Assembly (NCBI GenBank): GCA_936450465.1
Contig: OW388305.1
Coordinates: 41,988,687 to 42,052,686 of the forward strand
DNA: 64,000 bases
Source of the DNA: Gibbula magus
Lineage: Eukaryota; Mollusca; Gastropoda; Trochida; Trochidae
Direction of reading: 5' to 3'
Under the pieces are notes generated by a model. It saw only the letters and a program-made list of their open reading frames with translations, was not told where the DNA came from and did no database searches. Of this stretch, positions 1 through 13,100 are shown one piece after another (position 1 is the first letter of the stretch; every line of letters begins with the position of its first letter). A program made the translations under genes and the position numbers.

Positions 1-331
1 AATGGAGCATATATAAAACCATGGGTAACCGAGGATGTTGCCTGCTACACACAGAGACATGGGTTGAAAACATGTTGTGTTATCTTGGGCCGTGACTTTG
101 TTCACTTAACAGTACAATTGATACCTGGTATGGAAGTAAAGAAATACAACAGATCCTGTTACAGACACTTTCATTTACTTTCAATACGGATAACTTTTTG
201 CTATGGGTTCAGCTTAACGGGTCGTGTAATGAGATGTTTTACCCTCTAACATAACAATATATTGTATAAACTTAAATAAATAAAAAGCAAATTCCGGAAA
301 CAAAATATGCAAAAAACGTGCTACAGCACCT
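1..331 (+). mobile_element. MITE family A, right part, cut by window start
   Basis: Ends GCAAAAAACGTGCTACAGCACC followed by TTAA (332-335). Inner landmark ATGAGATGTTTTACCCTCTA. The left end is outside the window. Confidence 0.75.
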
Positions 332-808
332 TTAAAGCACCTTAATTGGTTGTAAGTCTGTATACTCCCAGTGAGTTGAGACAGAAGAAAGGAACACTGT
401 TGGTCTTTACACCAGGGTAATAATGTGTGTGTGCGCTATGATCATAAAATCTTCGTGGCATGGAGTTCAGTGCTGTATAAATATCCTCATATATTAACAT
501 AGGCAAAGGCATTGGACTCTAAGAGATATAATTCTATAGTAAGTATCAGTTACATTCTCAGTTGCTTGAGTCCACGTTTTTATTTAGGCTACATAAAAAA
601 TGTTAAATGGACTTTCTTTCTTTTTTTGTTGGCAAGAATAAATCAAATGACACTTTCAAGTGCAAGGTACCTCCTAACAAAAATTTTTGTTTTGTGGGTG
701 CAGCATTCCTGGAGAAGAAGTTAATGATACCTGACGCTGTAGTCCTGATGGGCTCAGGAACAAAAGCATGTAACTCTTAACATAGAAACTGCTTTTTTAA
801 GTTATATA

Positions 809-814
809 TTTATT
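809..814 (-). terminator. Polyadenylation signal of FTSJ1
   Basis: TTTATT on the plus strand is AATAAA on the gene strand, 47 nt past the FTSJ1 stop codon, which would give a very short 3' UTR. No competing AATAAA is closer. Confidence 0.6.
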
Positions 815-860
815 AAAAGACGATTATTTACATAAATAATGAATATTTTTAAAATATGTG

Positions 861-1127
861 TCATGATGATTGCAGATTCAACTTGTCCATTCCTCCACAG
901 GCCCCCTGTAGACTATCATCTGTACTTGAAGTACCCCTCCCCACACAACTAGTCTCACTTGACAGAGTGCTACTGTCCACACAACAACCTCCAGTGCTCA
1001 CATCAGAGACCAGGGGATCTGGTTTGGCAAGTTTGTCCGCCTTCTTGAGGATACAGGCCTGTTTATAGGGGGGGTCGATGGGTGATTGCGTGGGGGCGTG
1101 GTATGTGTAGCCCTTCCCTGGCTCCAG
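861..1127 (-). CDS. FTSJ1: FTSJ1 coding exon 10 (residues 258-345 and stop)
   Basis: Starts [20 protein letters not shown] then [16 protein letters not shown], which aligns with the PTQPPISPPYQEAC segment of the human protein. The remaining tail of about 60 residues is Ser/Cys/Gly-rich and species-specific. The stop is at 863-861. Confidence 0.94.
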   Translation of the reverse strand: MEPGKGYTYHAPTQSPIDPPYKQACILKKADKLAKPDPLVSDVSTGGCCVDSSTLSSETSCVGRGTSSTDDSLQGACGGMDKLNLQSS

Positions 1128-4100
1128 CTGTAACATGAGATTACAGCAGTGTCTCAAATAAACAGAATATCCTTTTGAAGTCCAAAGTGGTGTTAAACAT
1201 ATCCACCAATGGAAAAGTGGGGAATGTCCACTTTTTGGATGTAATGACTAGACAGGCACAATGCATCCAAATATGGCACAAATCAAATAAAGGAGTTGTT
1301 ATTAATGAAATTTTCTAAATGTTCAAATCATCAAATTAGAGGTGAGGTGAGTTGGGGTTTAACGCCGCTTTCAAGAGTATTTCACTTATATCATGGCTGC
1401 TAGTATTATAGCAGGGAGAAAGCCCGCAATGCCATGTGGCTATGCATTGCGGTGAAACCTGCGAGCATCGGCTGGAACTAGCGAACCATGGGTGGTACTG
1501 CACTGAAATTCAGTGTAGCATTGCACCCAAACCTGACTGCATGTAGAACAGTTCTCTACTGCAGACAAAGTTGCCGTGCCCCTGGCGGGATTCGAACCCC
1601 GGACCTCTTGATCCGAAGCCGAACGCGCTATCCCGCCCCCCATCAAATTAGATACTTGAGTACCAGTAGTTACAAGTCTTTATGAATGGCCAAGGTGGAT
1701 CAAGGAATTATGAAACGGGGGTCACATATTGAAAAGGGGTTACTGAGTTCACCCATGGCGGGCATAAAATTAACATGCACAATTATTCAAAATGGCGTTG
1801 AGGTTATTATTGGACAATTATTAATGGAATCTAACGTCAAGTTACACACCTCCAACGGGTATGTGCGGTCGGAGTCGAACCCACTGAGGTCTCCACAGGC
1901 CAGGAACGGAACGATCACTCGGTTGGGTCCCTCCAGGTTGTTGAAGTCAACATCTACAGCAATTGTATTACAATCAGATGTTGAGGAATCACTGACAATC
2001 GTATTCTCGTAGGTCAGCATTTGTGTTATTAAAGGTACATCCATTGTGTTGTTGGGGGTCAAATATGACAAACGTTATAAATGGTCTTATTTTATCGAGA
2101 AGTACCAACTGTTACCGAAAACAACCATTTTAATGATGCTCGACTTAGTATATTGACAATATGAAGGTTAAAGTAGTGATTTCTGATCGAAAACCGGACA
2201 ATGCACCGCGTGTGGCGTGCGCCAATGAGTCAAACGTAATTTTGGAATCTTATTTACACCAGACAAAATAACAAATTTGGGTTGATAATGTTCAATAGGT
2301 CATATAACTACTGTGCATGTAAATAGGACGTGCATTTTTGGTTTCTGCACATGCATAATGATGTTACTCGATTTTAATTGGAAACTAATAATTATGATAT
2401 GTTTGGCGATTGGGGATGTATATGCCAGCTAAGTTAATTTGTTTGTATTGTAAACAGCTCATATGGTGTGTTGGAACGTATTAAAGCCAAATAAAATTGT
2501 ATGAAACACAATGGATGCACCTTTCAGAAGTGATTGTCTCCCCAAAATGATTTGGTGACAAGTGGTTGGAAGTCTTTGAGAATACAATAATTTTATACCC
2601 ACTATGGGGATCAAAATCAACACCAATGCAAGGCTTGTGTACAATTTCCCTCTGCAAGACATACCTCTTGCCAGTCTCCATTACTGGCTGATTTAAGCCT
2701 TGCCGTATTACCTTAAAGTTCCTGTGCCAGGAAATCAGAGCCCATTATGGCTTAGAGGTACAGCGATCCACTATCTTAGCACGGAAAAGCGAGGGAAATA
2801 CTGCAAGGTTTAAAAAAGCCAGTGATGGACACTGGCAAGAGTTATGCCCTGCATAGGGAAGTTGGTAAATGTAAAGAAAATATGATTGTGTTATGCTGCC
2901 TGGCTTGATTGGATTTGCGCTAAACCTTTGAAAATTTATGCTAGTCTGCTAGCCCATGTTTATTAAAAGTGATGCTGGGCTAGTAAGATGTACAAGATGC
3001 TAGTTACAGTGACTGTATAACTAGTCGTAAGCGAGCACTATCACCAGGTGACATACACACTGGCCACTCTGTACAAGTCAGTTCTGTAACTAAAGTTGTG
3101 TTGACTGGTCGTGCCTTTTGGTTGTCCCTCACCGGTAGTTCACCGTACAACCGTGCGAACATAACACTAGATATAATTGAAAAAACGTAAATATCTCGAT
3201 GTATTTAGCAAGATGGAACAGATTTTGTCTAATCCTTTCATAATTCAATTGTCTGAAGACAAGCGTTCTTAAATAATATAAATTAAATTTTTTAGGATGA
3301 CACGAATCCAGATTATGCTTAGACAGTTTCTCACCGTACTGATGATCTAGCAGAGGGTTGGACATATTGGGAACGTAGCCGTCCGGTGGAGAGTAGTTCT
3401 GACACACGACAAAAGCCTCTGAAAGAAAAATCACAACATGCTACACTGTCTTTCTTTAATGCTATTACATATAGAATACTAAACAATGTCCCGTTTGATA
3501 ACATGTTTATGAAAAGAGTGAATGGTTTGGTATTTTAACGAGCGAAAGCTTCCATCTGATGAAGAAGTGCGTATATACTCCAAAACGTCGTGAGTGAGTT
3601 ATTGTTTAACGCCGCTTCGTCAGTATCATGTGAATGGTTTGGTATTTTAACGAGCGAAAGCGAGTTAAATACCAATGCCATTCACGAGTTTCATAAACAT
3701 GTTATCGAACAGAACCGAGTTTAGTATTTTATTTATTACTCAATAATGTAAATAGCGCTGAATTGTAAGAAAATCCTTTTTAGTGACGCTCACTTGCAAA
3801 AAGATCACCCGCTATTGCAGTCGCGCGGCTAACAGGGTAGATAAGTGGGCATCCCATTGAAAGATTATTTTGATTAGGATTGTGCAAACTTCATGATTTT
3901 AATAAAATAAAGATCTAAACACATTTTGTAAAGAAATATATTTCAAAAACTTTTATCAAAATATCTTAAATAGCATTACAGCTTATTGCTTAATGGCAAA
4001 AAATAATTTGTGTGTATTCTTAACTCCATGCAATAATAGTCTGCAGACTGATTGAAATCGACCTTGTTCCTAAGTATGAAATTTGCAAAATAATGCATTT

Positions 4101-7100
4101 ACTAGGATACGAACATGATCTGTCGATTTCTCGCCACAAGGTCTGAGAACACCCTGTAGAGGAGGGCGTTCTGTACCAGCTTAATTTAGACAAAACAAAG
4201 TCAGATAGCTGACCAATCACATCAAGTATTTAACGGTCACCATTTTGAAAACATTTTGAAATTCCTAATGTTAGAGAAACCGACAAAAGTATGGGCGTAT
4301 GGAGTTACCTTCCCCTAGCTTTGTTGGAGGTTCAGTGATATGCTACCTGAATAACCTGAATAATGTCAGAACATGCGAATCTATGGGTTGTTATCAGACA
4401 GTTTTGTGAGGAAACCTCAAAATGATATGAGTTCGTATCCCAGTAGATGTATTATTTTGCAATTTTTATTCTTGGAAAACGGTTGATTTCAATCAGATAG
4501 GTATGCAAAAAATGCGTCTGTACTGATCTCGCTTTATTAAAGGGGCAGTACCACGTTTTTTGCAAAATTTATTTTTTCAAATTTCCCATTTATAATGATA
4601 GTTTATGTCATTTAAACTCACTTTAGAGGGTAAAACATCTTATTACACAAACCAATTATCTGTAGTGGTAAAAACTATGTTGCATATAAAGCTAAAAATT
4701 GCATGGCCGCCATTTTATTGTGAACACAATAATTATTTATTATTTTGTATTACAAAAACGATTCCCATGGCTTTACCGAAACATGTACACTCATTTTAAA
4801 CTTTATTTTCCGAAGAGAGAAGGATGTTTTACTATTGGTGAAATTATTTTTCAATTACATTTCATCAATTTATTTGAGCGAAAAAACGTGCTACTGCCTC
4901 TTTAAAAGGACGCATTTTCGTACTTCATAATAAGTCAAGAGCCAGGTTACCACAGATAATAGAAGTACAAAACTTACAACAATTTAAACATTTCTTAAGT
5001 AATTTTCATTGACAAAGAAGCACTAATTCATTAATTTCATGAAGTACAGTATCATCTTCTCCAGTAGCTAACACAATAGTCATACATGAAGGACCTTACA
5101 TATCCAATTCCTTCCTTCCTTCCTTCCTATGTAAACTGGTTTTTGTGAAGAAGTGATTTAAATACTCTAGGAAAATACCTGTCATGTCCATATTTGGGGG
5201 GTTAGGACCAAATGTACAAACTTTGATCTCCTAGGTGCAAGGTACCTTCCTAACAAATTCCAGCTTTGGGGATGGAGAAGTTCTTCTGGCGATGTCGAAT
5301 AAGTGAAAAGTTTACGGATGGCCAATGCCATAAGCTACTCTCGGCTTTCAATCCAGAGGAGCTAAAAAGGGTTAATCTGCATATAGATTTAAATCCATTA
5401 ATATAAAAACATTGCCTGAACGACAGCAAGACTCACCTATGCTGGAGTTGCGACTACTCCTGGGTTTGAAGACGGTCACGAGAGGGAAGAAGATCTTCAA
5501 CTGGGAGTAGAGAAGAGTCACGTCCTTCCCACGGAATATCTGAAAATGGTTAATGTGTTTGCAGCAAACTATATTTACTTTGTCATTCCTGCAGTCTGAT
5601 TAAAACTGACGGTATTCCGCGGCAAAAATGTGCAAAATAGTGCATCTACTGGGATATGAACTCATATCGTTCGGAGGTTTCCACGCAAAACCGTCTGGTA
5701 ACAGCCGGTTGACTCCCATGTTCTGACGCAATTCAGTAAACCAATCACAAGACGCCCAACAAAAGCTTTCGGTGAGAGAAGCTAGGGGCAGATAACTCCA
5801 AACAGCTATCCTTTTGTCTGTTCGGAATGCTTTCAAAACAGCGACCGTTTAAAAACTATGATGTGATTGGTCAGCTATTTGACTGGGCTTTGGCTGCCCT
5901 AAACTGGTTCGGAACACACGCCTATACAGGATGTTTTCAGACCTTGTGGCGAGGAATCTACAGAACCTGTTCGTATCCCGGTAGATATATTATTTTGCAA
6001 ATTTTATTCCTCGGAACAAGGTCGATTTTAATCAGACTGTCATTCCTGTATTTTAAAATTTTCCAACGAGAGCTCATTATTTGAACTAGTGACACAACAG
6101 CTTCTTGAGTTCAAACATTACATCCTTTCTTTGCATTGGAAATGGCCAAATAATGACAATTTTCAATTTCAGATATTAATTCACATAGTAATTTCACTGT
6201 AACACTAACAATGTAGGTTATTTCCAAGTTTACTGTCAATAGTGGCAAAATTCACAGTTGGAGTTTCAAGATTAAAGTTAGTGCTGACAGAGTTACCTCC
6301 CTTACCACACTCTGTAAATTGTTCTTCAAAATAGAAATAAACGATAATCATTTTAAAAATCCTTCATTCCTATTCTAATTTCAAAACAGACATTAATTTC
6401 AATAGCAGATATAAATAAAAATAAAAATAAAAAATAAAAATAATGATCAGTTTTCATAAATCAAGGATTTAGATAGCATAAACAAGTCCTTGAATGGATC
6501 AATATTGGGCATGATGACATGGCTTACAGAGTTGTCCCCCTTTACACTGTTGAATTGATTTCAAACAAATGCCGTTGTTAAGCAATGTTAAGAAAATGAT
6601 ATTAACATAACTTAATCCTATGATAATATAAGAATAAATCCACACCCGAATTTATATTAACATATAATAACAATCATATCCTAAAATCTACCAAATGTCA
6701 TATATCAGTCACAAGATATTTACCTTTGCAACAAACGTCCCCGACTTCTTCAATACAAATGTTGTGATGTTCAATGCCTGAAACAAACCATGTAAACTGT
6801 TACTAATGTTAATATTTCTTTGTCATAATGCAATTGGATACCAAACAATTAAAGGGAGGGGGCGTCTCTGAACGCTGGCAGATTACCGATGCTGAACTAA
6901 TCTGATGTTGTTACAAGCATGGGGGTCGTATCAATTTATATAGTACATTAACTTTGCACCTGCATATAACACAGTCATGTCTACCTGGACATTTGAGCAT
7001 TAGCATTGTGATATGATGGACTAGATGGAAAATTCTTTGAAGGGCAAGTAGGCCTACATGCTTACTCCTTCCTCGATAAGTTCGCAAGATATATCTACCT

Positions 7101-10100
7101 GTCGACATCATTTGGAGGATGCACTCTATTTTTTCTGACCTGTCCCACTTGCACGTCTAAAAGCATTGCAGATGAGTTTCATTACATGTTTAATTGTGTA
7201 GCCCTTGATAATTTGAGAACACAATATTTACCTAGTATTCTAACATCTTTTCCGACTATATCAATGTTCATAAAAATGTTATCTACTAAAAAAAACCAAG
7301 ACTTAGTTAATTTATCAAATTATATTGTACATCTCTCCTCTCTTGTTAGAACGAACCATGTCACTATTTAGATTTCACCTATCTGTTTTGAATCGAAATT
7401 GTATTTATATCATATCATATCTTGTAAATATGCTCTTGTACCACCATGGTGGTTTTTGGAGAATAAAGAATTGAATTGAATTGAATTGCAATTAAAACTT
7501 TCATCTAAACTTGCACATAATGCACACAACCACTGCATGAGTTTGACACAATAATGAACATGGAACAATCAAGCAGTTGTCACTAAGGTGACAAGATCCC
7601 CCGCCGCAAATTAATACTTCAAAAGTGAAACATAATGTCAAGATCAGCAAAATCAACTTGGCCCTGAATTATCCCTAAAAGAACCACTGGTGTAAAATAG
7701 TGATGAGAATCCCATTAACAGTTCTTGTGATATTGATGCCCCTGGCAAGCTTAAGATGTTGACAAACCCCTAATAATGTTAAGGTCACCAAAATCTAATC
7801 AGCCCTTTTTCATCCCTTGAAGAAGCTACATATGTGTAAGATATGAAGAGAATCCAGTGAATGGTTCTTGAGATATCCCGCTGACAAGCTTTACATGTAC
7901 ATGAACATGTCGAAAAATTCAAAGTTCCGCAGTGACCTTGAGAATAATGTTAAGGTCACCAAAATCTAATCAGCCCTTTGTCTTCCCTAGGAGGTGCTTT
8001 GTGTACCATATGATGAAATTCCAGTGAATGGTTCTTGAGATATCCCGCTGACAAGCTATACATGACCATTAACATGTCGAAAAATTCAAAGTTCCGCTGT
8101 GACCTTGAGAATAATGTTAATTAAGGTCACCAAAATCTAATCAGCCCTTTATCTTTCCTAGGAGAAGCTATATGTAAGATATGAAGAGAATCCAGTGAAT
8201 GGTTCTTGAGATATCCCGCTGACAAGGGTAAAATGACAAAGTCTCGTTGTGACCTTGAAATAAAGGTCAAGGTCACAAAACTCTGTAGGAACATTAATCT
8301 TCCCATGATGAATCCATATGCAAAATATGAAAAGAATCAAGTGAATAGTATTTGAATTACAGTCAGGCCTCGATAATCCGAACGCTTCCATTTTTCATCA
8401 AAAACATGCGGCTAGTGAAATGTTCGGACTACTGAGTACTGAGGACTACTATAGAGATTAGTCCGGTTACAACTTCCTACCGTTCGGAAACTGCGAGATT
8501 CAGATTTTTGGTGGCCGGATTATCGTGGCTTGACTATATTCCATTTCGTACAGACGCCGCAAAAATACTATATCTCCTGCCTCGCGCCAAACGCGCGGCG
8601 GGGGATAATAAGCAGTTTAAATCAGAGGAATATCTTAATTCAATCCTCGTACGACTCATGGAGAAAAGTTACTAAGTACCGTGGGGTCCAGGAGACCCCA
8701 TGGATTATTTCACACCTCATAGTCTAAATTTACACCCAATTATACACCCAAATTATTTAAGAGACATATAAGAAGGCATCATGAAGTTTCTTAAAGAGCC
8801 ATCACGGATGTGATAAAAATATCAAAATTTTCCAAAAATCTATCTCCGTGAAGCAAATACACTTAATTTTTCCCTAATTTTTCCAACTTTAAATAAGCCG
8901 AGAAATTGCATTAAATAGTAAAGGTGTTTTCCATTCTAAATATAGATCCAGTCTATTATTTTCAAGCGCAAAGCATTATGGTCTACCTCAGACACAGTAA
9001 ACAAAGACACGAAAGAATAACAAAAAATATGAGCAATGAAAGTAATCGAATTATATATATTTTTTGACGGTTATTTATTTACCATTTCATTTAATTATGT
9101 ATTTGCTACAGATATTGGAATACTTGTTTTACCCAACTAGGTATTTTTCTTGAATTTTATAATTAATGAGAGTAAAAAAATTCATAATTTACTGGTCTTA
9201 TCTCAATAAAAAGAACATTAAACAGGAAATAATTTGTATATTCTCAGGACATTTAGAGACATAGTTTGTAAAGCAATCGTCACATTCAATAATGTGTGAC
9301 AAGGGTACTTTGCAAGAGAGACACGTGCAGCACGTGCAGCAAATGGGTTGTTATGGCGACTTGCGCTAGAGACCAGCCTTCACGCTTCGGAAGCGCTTGC
9401 TGTTTGTGTAGTACGTATTACGCAAAAAAGGGGACTCTGTTTATATACGTCAGATACCCGTAGAGCGCGCTAGTCGAAGTGATACTTCTCTTTGAAACCA
9501 AATTGCAATACATTGTCGCGATATGAAAATTATTTAACATATGCCATGTTGTAGATAAAAGATTTCTCTGGCGAATGACGTTATAAGTATATTTTCCAAA
9601 AAATTGAAACACCAACATCCGTAATGGCTCTTTAATGAATATTGTGTGCTAATATATGCCATTCCTGACCTTTTTAACACTGGGGTCTACTAGACCCCAC
9701 TTGGTGGGGAAGGTGGTGTGACTTTAACATTATGTACATTTGTAAGTAATAAAGATAAACAAAAATGAATATTTTTTCTTGTGGAAATATGGTAATTTTA
9801 TCACACACAAAACCAGGTTAAATTAGATAATGTTATTAATGTATTACAGGTAAAAGCATACAGCTGGGGTCCCTAGGCCCCTCAAGTCGGTCTTTGATCA
9901 GCTTGAAAATTTATTATATCATCTGAATGATCTAGGGACAATGAATAAACATGTCAAATATCATAGACCTATCACAAATCAATAAAAAAATAATGGCCAT
10001 GGTTACGTTCTCCAGGAAAATCCATCCTACACTAAGGTCAAGGTCAAGGTTATTACCATAGTATTTGACATGGAAAACCTAACATTTTCAAATGTCTATG

Positions 10101-13100
10101 CTGACGAATTAAAAGTTTTGGTCAAGGTTTAATTTCAAAATATTCAGTCTATCATCTAGGTCAAGATAAAAAGGTCAAAGACTACCATATTTCCTCTAAT
10201 TTATTTTTTTTATTTATTTGGTTAAAGTTTAACCCACAGTCAGAAATCGGAAAGTCAAGCGCTCTAACTAAAGGGCCACAATATATTTATCTGATTGGTC
10301 ACCGATGTATATCCAAAGCATATATAAAGTTTCAGAAATATTTATCCAAAACTGTGGGAGGAGTTGATTTCAGAACACATCTCCTGTCAGTCTGAAATCG
10401 AAAAGCCAAGCGCTCTAAGTTAAGGGCCATAACTCTGAAAATAATTATCTGATCAGTCCCATAAAAACACATGCGTATCACTGATGTATATCCAAAGCAA
10501 ATATAACAAGCACATTCATCAGTTGCAATGCAAGATAGGAATGAAATTTACGTCAATTAGTGATGTCATGATTTGTGGGAGTTCGGCAAATCTGAAGCCG
10601 CCACAAAGTTCATACATGGAAATAGTTATTCATCTAATGAAAAGTACATAAATAAAATATTCGGTGAGTACTTACAGCCAATAGAAGTTGAGCCTGTATG
10701 TATTCATCTATATCATGGAGACCAGTAACTGAAAGACATAAAACTTATGAACTTTTCACGATAACAACATCAACTTTGTGGGGATTTTTCATAATTAAAG
10801 AATATCTATTACCCAAATGGTTGAAAATAACCGAGTTAATATTCTTGATATGAGCACATGTGCACATATCACGTTTGCCTAGCAACGATTGTTTTACAGC
10901 GGCTTCCCGTATTTCGTTGTCTGTGACGCCATAAAACGATTGTTCGTGACGTCACTGTAGCTTGCCGTCGCAAAGGAAGTGGGTCATTTCCTGGCTAATT
11001 TTACGCGAATCAAATGAAATAGAATGGGTAATAAAGAAATAATTACACTCGAAAATGTGCCATTTGACTTTTACGAAACTCGTGCAAATTTATGTATAAC
11101 CCCTGCTCTCGCTCGGGCAATAAATAAATTCACACTCGTTTCGTAAAAGTCATATGACATACTTCCTCGGGTAATAATCTCTATATATGACACACCAAGC
11201 ACGATTAACTGAACAACTGTATAAGCAATGTCTGCTCCATTGAGGCCTTACTGGAAATCTTTAATTCTTTTATTTCTCTAAAGCCATATTTGTTTAAAAG
11301 GTGTAAGCCATACCAGTTCGCGTTAAAAACTATTCTACGCGAACTGAAGTATACCTTCTGTATTAAATAGTAAGATATTAACACATTAGCTTATTAAGAT
11401 GTTTGCATGTGTCGTGGCTTCAGCCCTTTTTATGAATTGAGGAGTATTACTTTGTCATTGACAAACCTTATTTTCCTTTTTGTGAGGGCATTCTATTTCA
11501 GGAAGAACAGAATGCTACAGTGCCTTTAATTGTTACAATATGGGTGCCTTTCGGAAAAGAAACAATCAAATATGTATTTTACATGTCACACAGCTTTCCA
11601 TGGTGATGATTTTCTCTTGGTTTACAACTTTATATTTTATAAACAAATTTATGTGTCAAAAAACACTGGTAAACTTACTGCATATGTATAACACATTTCA
11701 CTGAGATATCGTCAAGTCTAAAGTTAAAGGTACATCTTGTTTTGTTAGGTCACATATGCCAAACTGTGTAAATGGTGTTAAAAGGAGGGTTCTATATCGG
11801 GTATATTCGGGGAAACGAAATTTGAGAGGATATCCTTGTTTACACATATATTATATAAATACATGATTAAAACACAGTAAAATTCAAATATATTAATGAA
11901 GTAAATATTTTGAAGACGTTTTGTGACACAACTTGATAAAGACAAGCACACCTTTGTTGAAAAATAAAAATAATGAGAAGTGAAGCCATTCATCGGCGCT
12001 GCAAGCGGGGAAAACGTTGCTACGGACTAAAAGCATATTGTAATTAATTAGTTTTATTAAATAATATGTTTTAATACCGTATGTGAATTTTCTATCATTG
12101 TAAATGTTTTAATTTTCAAAATAGTGTAAAATTGGGTTAAACATAGCGTGTTTTCATTTCACGTAAGAATCCAAGATGGCGGATGCTGCCAAAAGATTGG
12201 TGATAGAACTTTCCCTTTAATGTATCGAGAAACAGTGACCGTTTTGATGATAGGCGACTCAGTATAGTGACGATTTAAAGGATAGATGAAATGCATTTTT
12301 CTCAAGAATGACAGATGATTACCTCTATGTATATTGTATATCGGAATCAATTGAGCATAAAATCGAGACAATATACACTTGCAATTGATAATTAAGACAA
12401 TTTTAATTCACCCATTTTAACACTACCGCAATTTGTTCGGGGAATCCTTTTGAAAATGCTCACTGAGGCGTGACTGTGATAAGCGAGAGGCGGGGCGGCT
12501 AGATAGCTACTCCGCCGGTGTCTCGTTAATTAATCAATGATGATTATAACTGCCGCTAAATGAATTTATGAGGTGTATTACATCGCCAAAAAGACATGTT
12601 TATGTAATAATTGTGTAATTGTCATCTGCGGAATTACCTAGTTGGATATCTAACCATTCGATATATAGGAAATTTAAGTTGGTTTATTGAAGGTATCTTT
12701 GTGAAATTAACAATCAAAATGTTGCGAAATTACGTTGAATTGTGACTATCGCTGAAAATCAAATTCCTCCACATACGTCACAGAAGTCATCCCTTCACGG
12801 GTCACACGGGTCATTCTGGTCGCCGGGGCTACATCAGGCGGTTTTTTAAAAAGCCGTATATAAGTAATTTATGGACCGATTTCAGAAATATAAAATCGAG
12901 CAATTGTCAAATTGACATCCCATTTTAATGAATCCGATTTGGACCATATGTCATTTCATCTATCCTTAAAAGGTAATAGCAGTGATTTCTGATCGAAAAC
13001 CGGACAATGCACTGCGATTGAATTGCGTCAATGAGTCCAACGTAATTTTGGAAACTTATTTACCCAAGATATAAAGAAACATTTGGGTTAATGATGTTTA

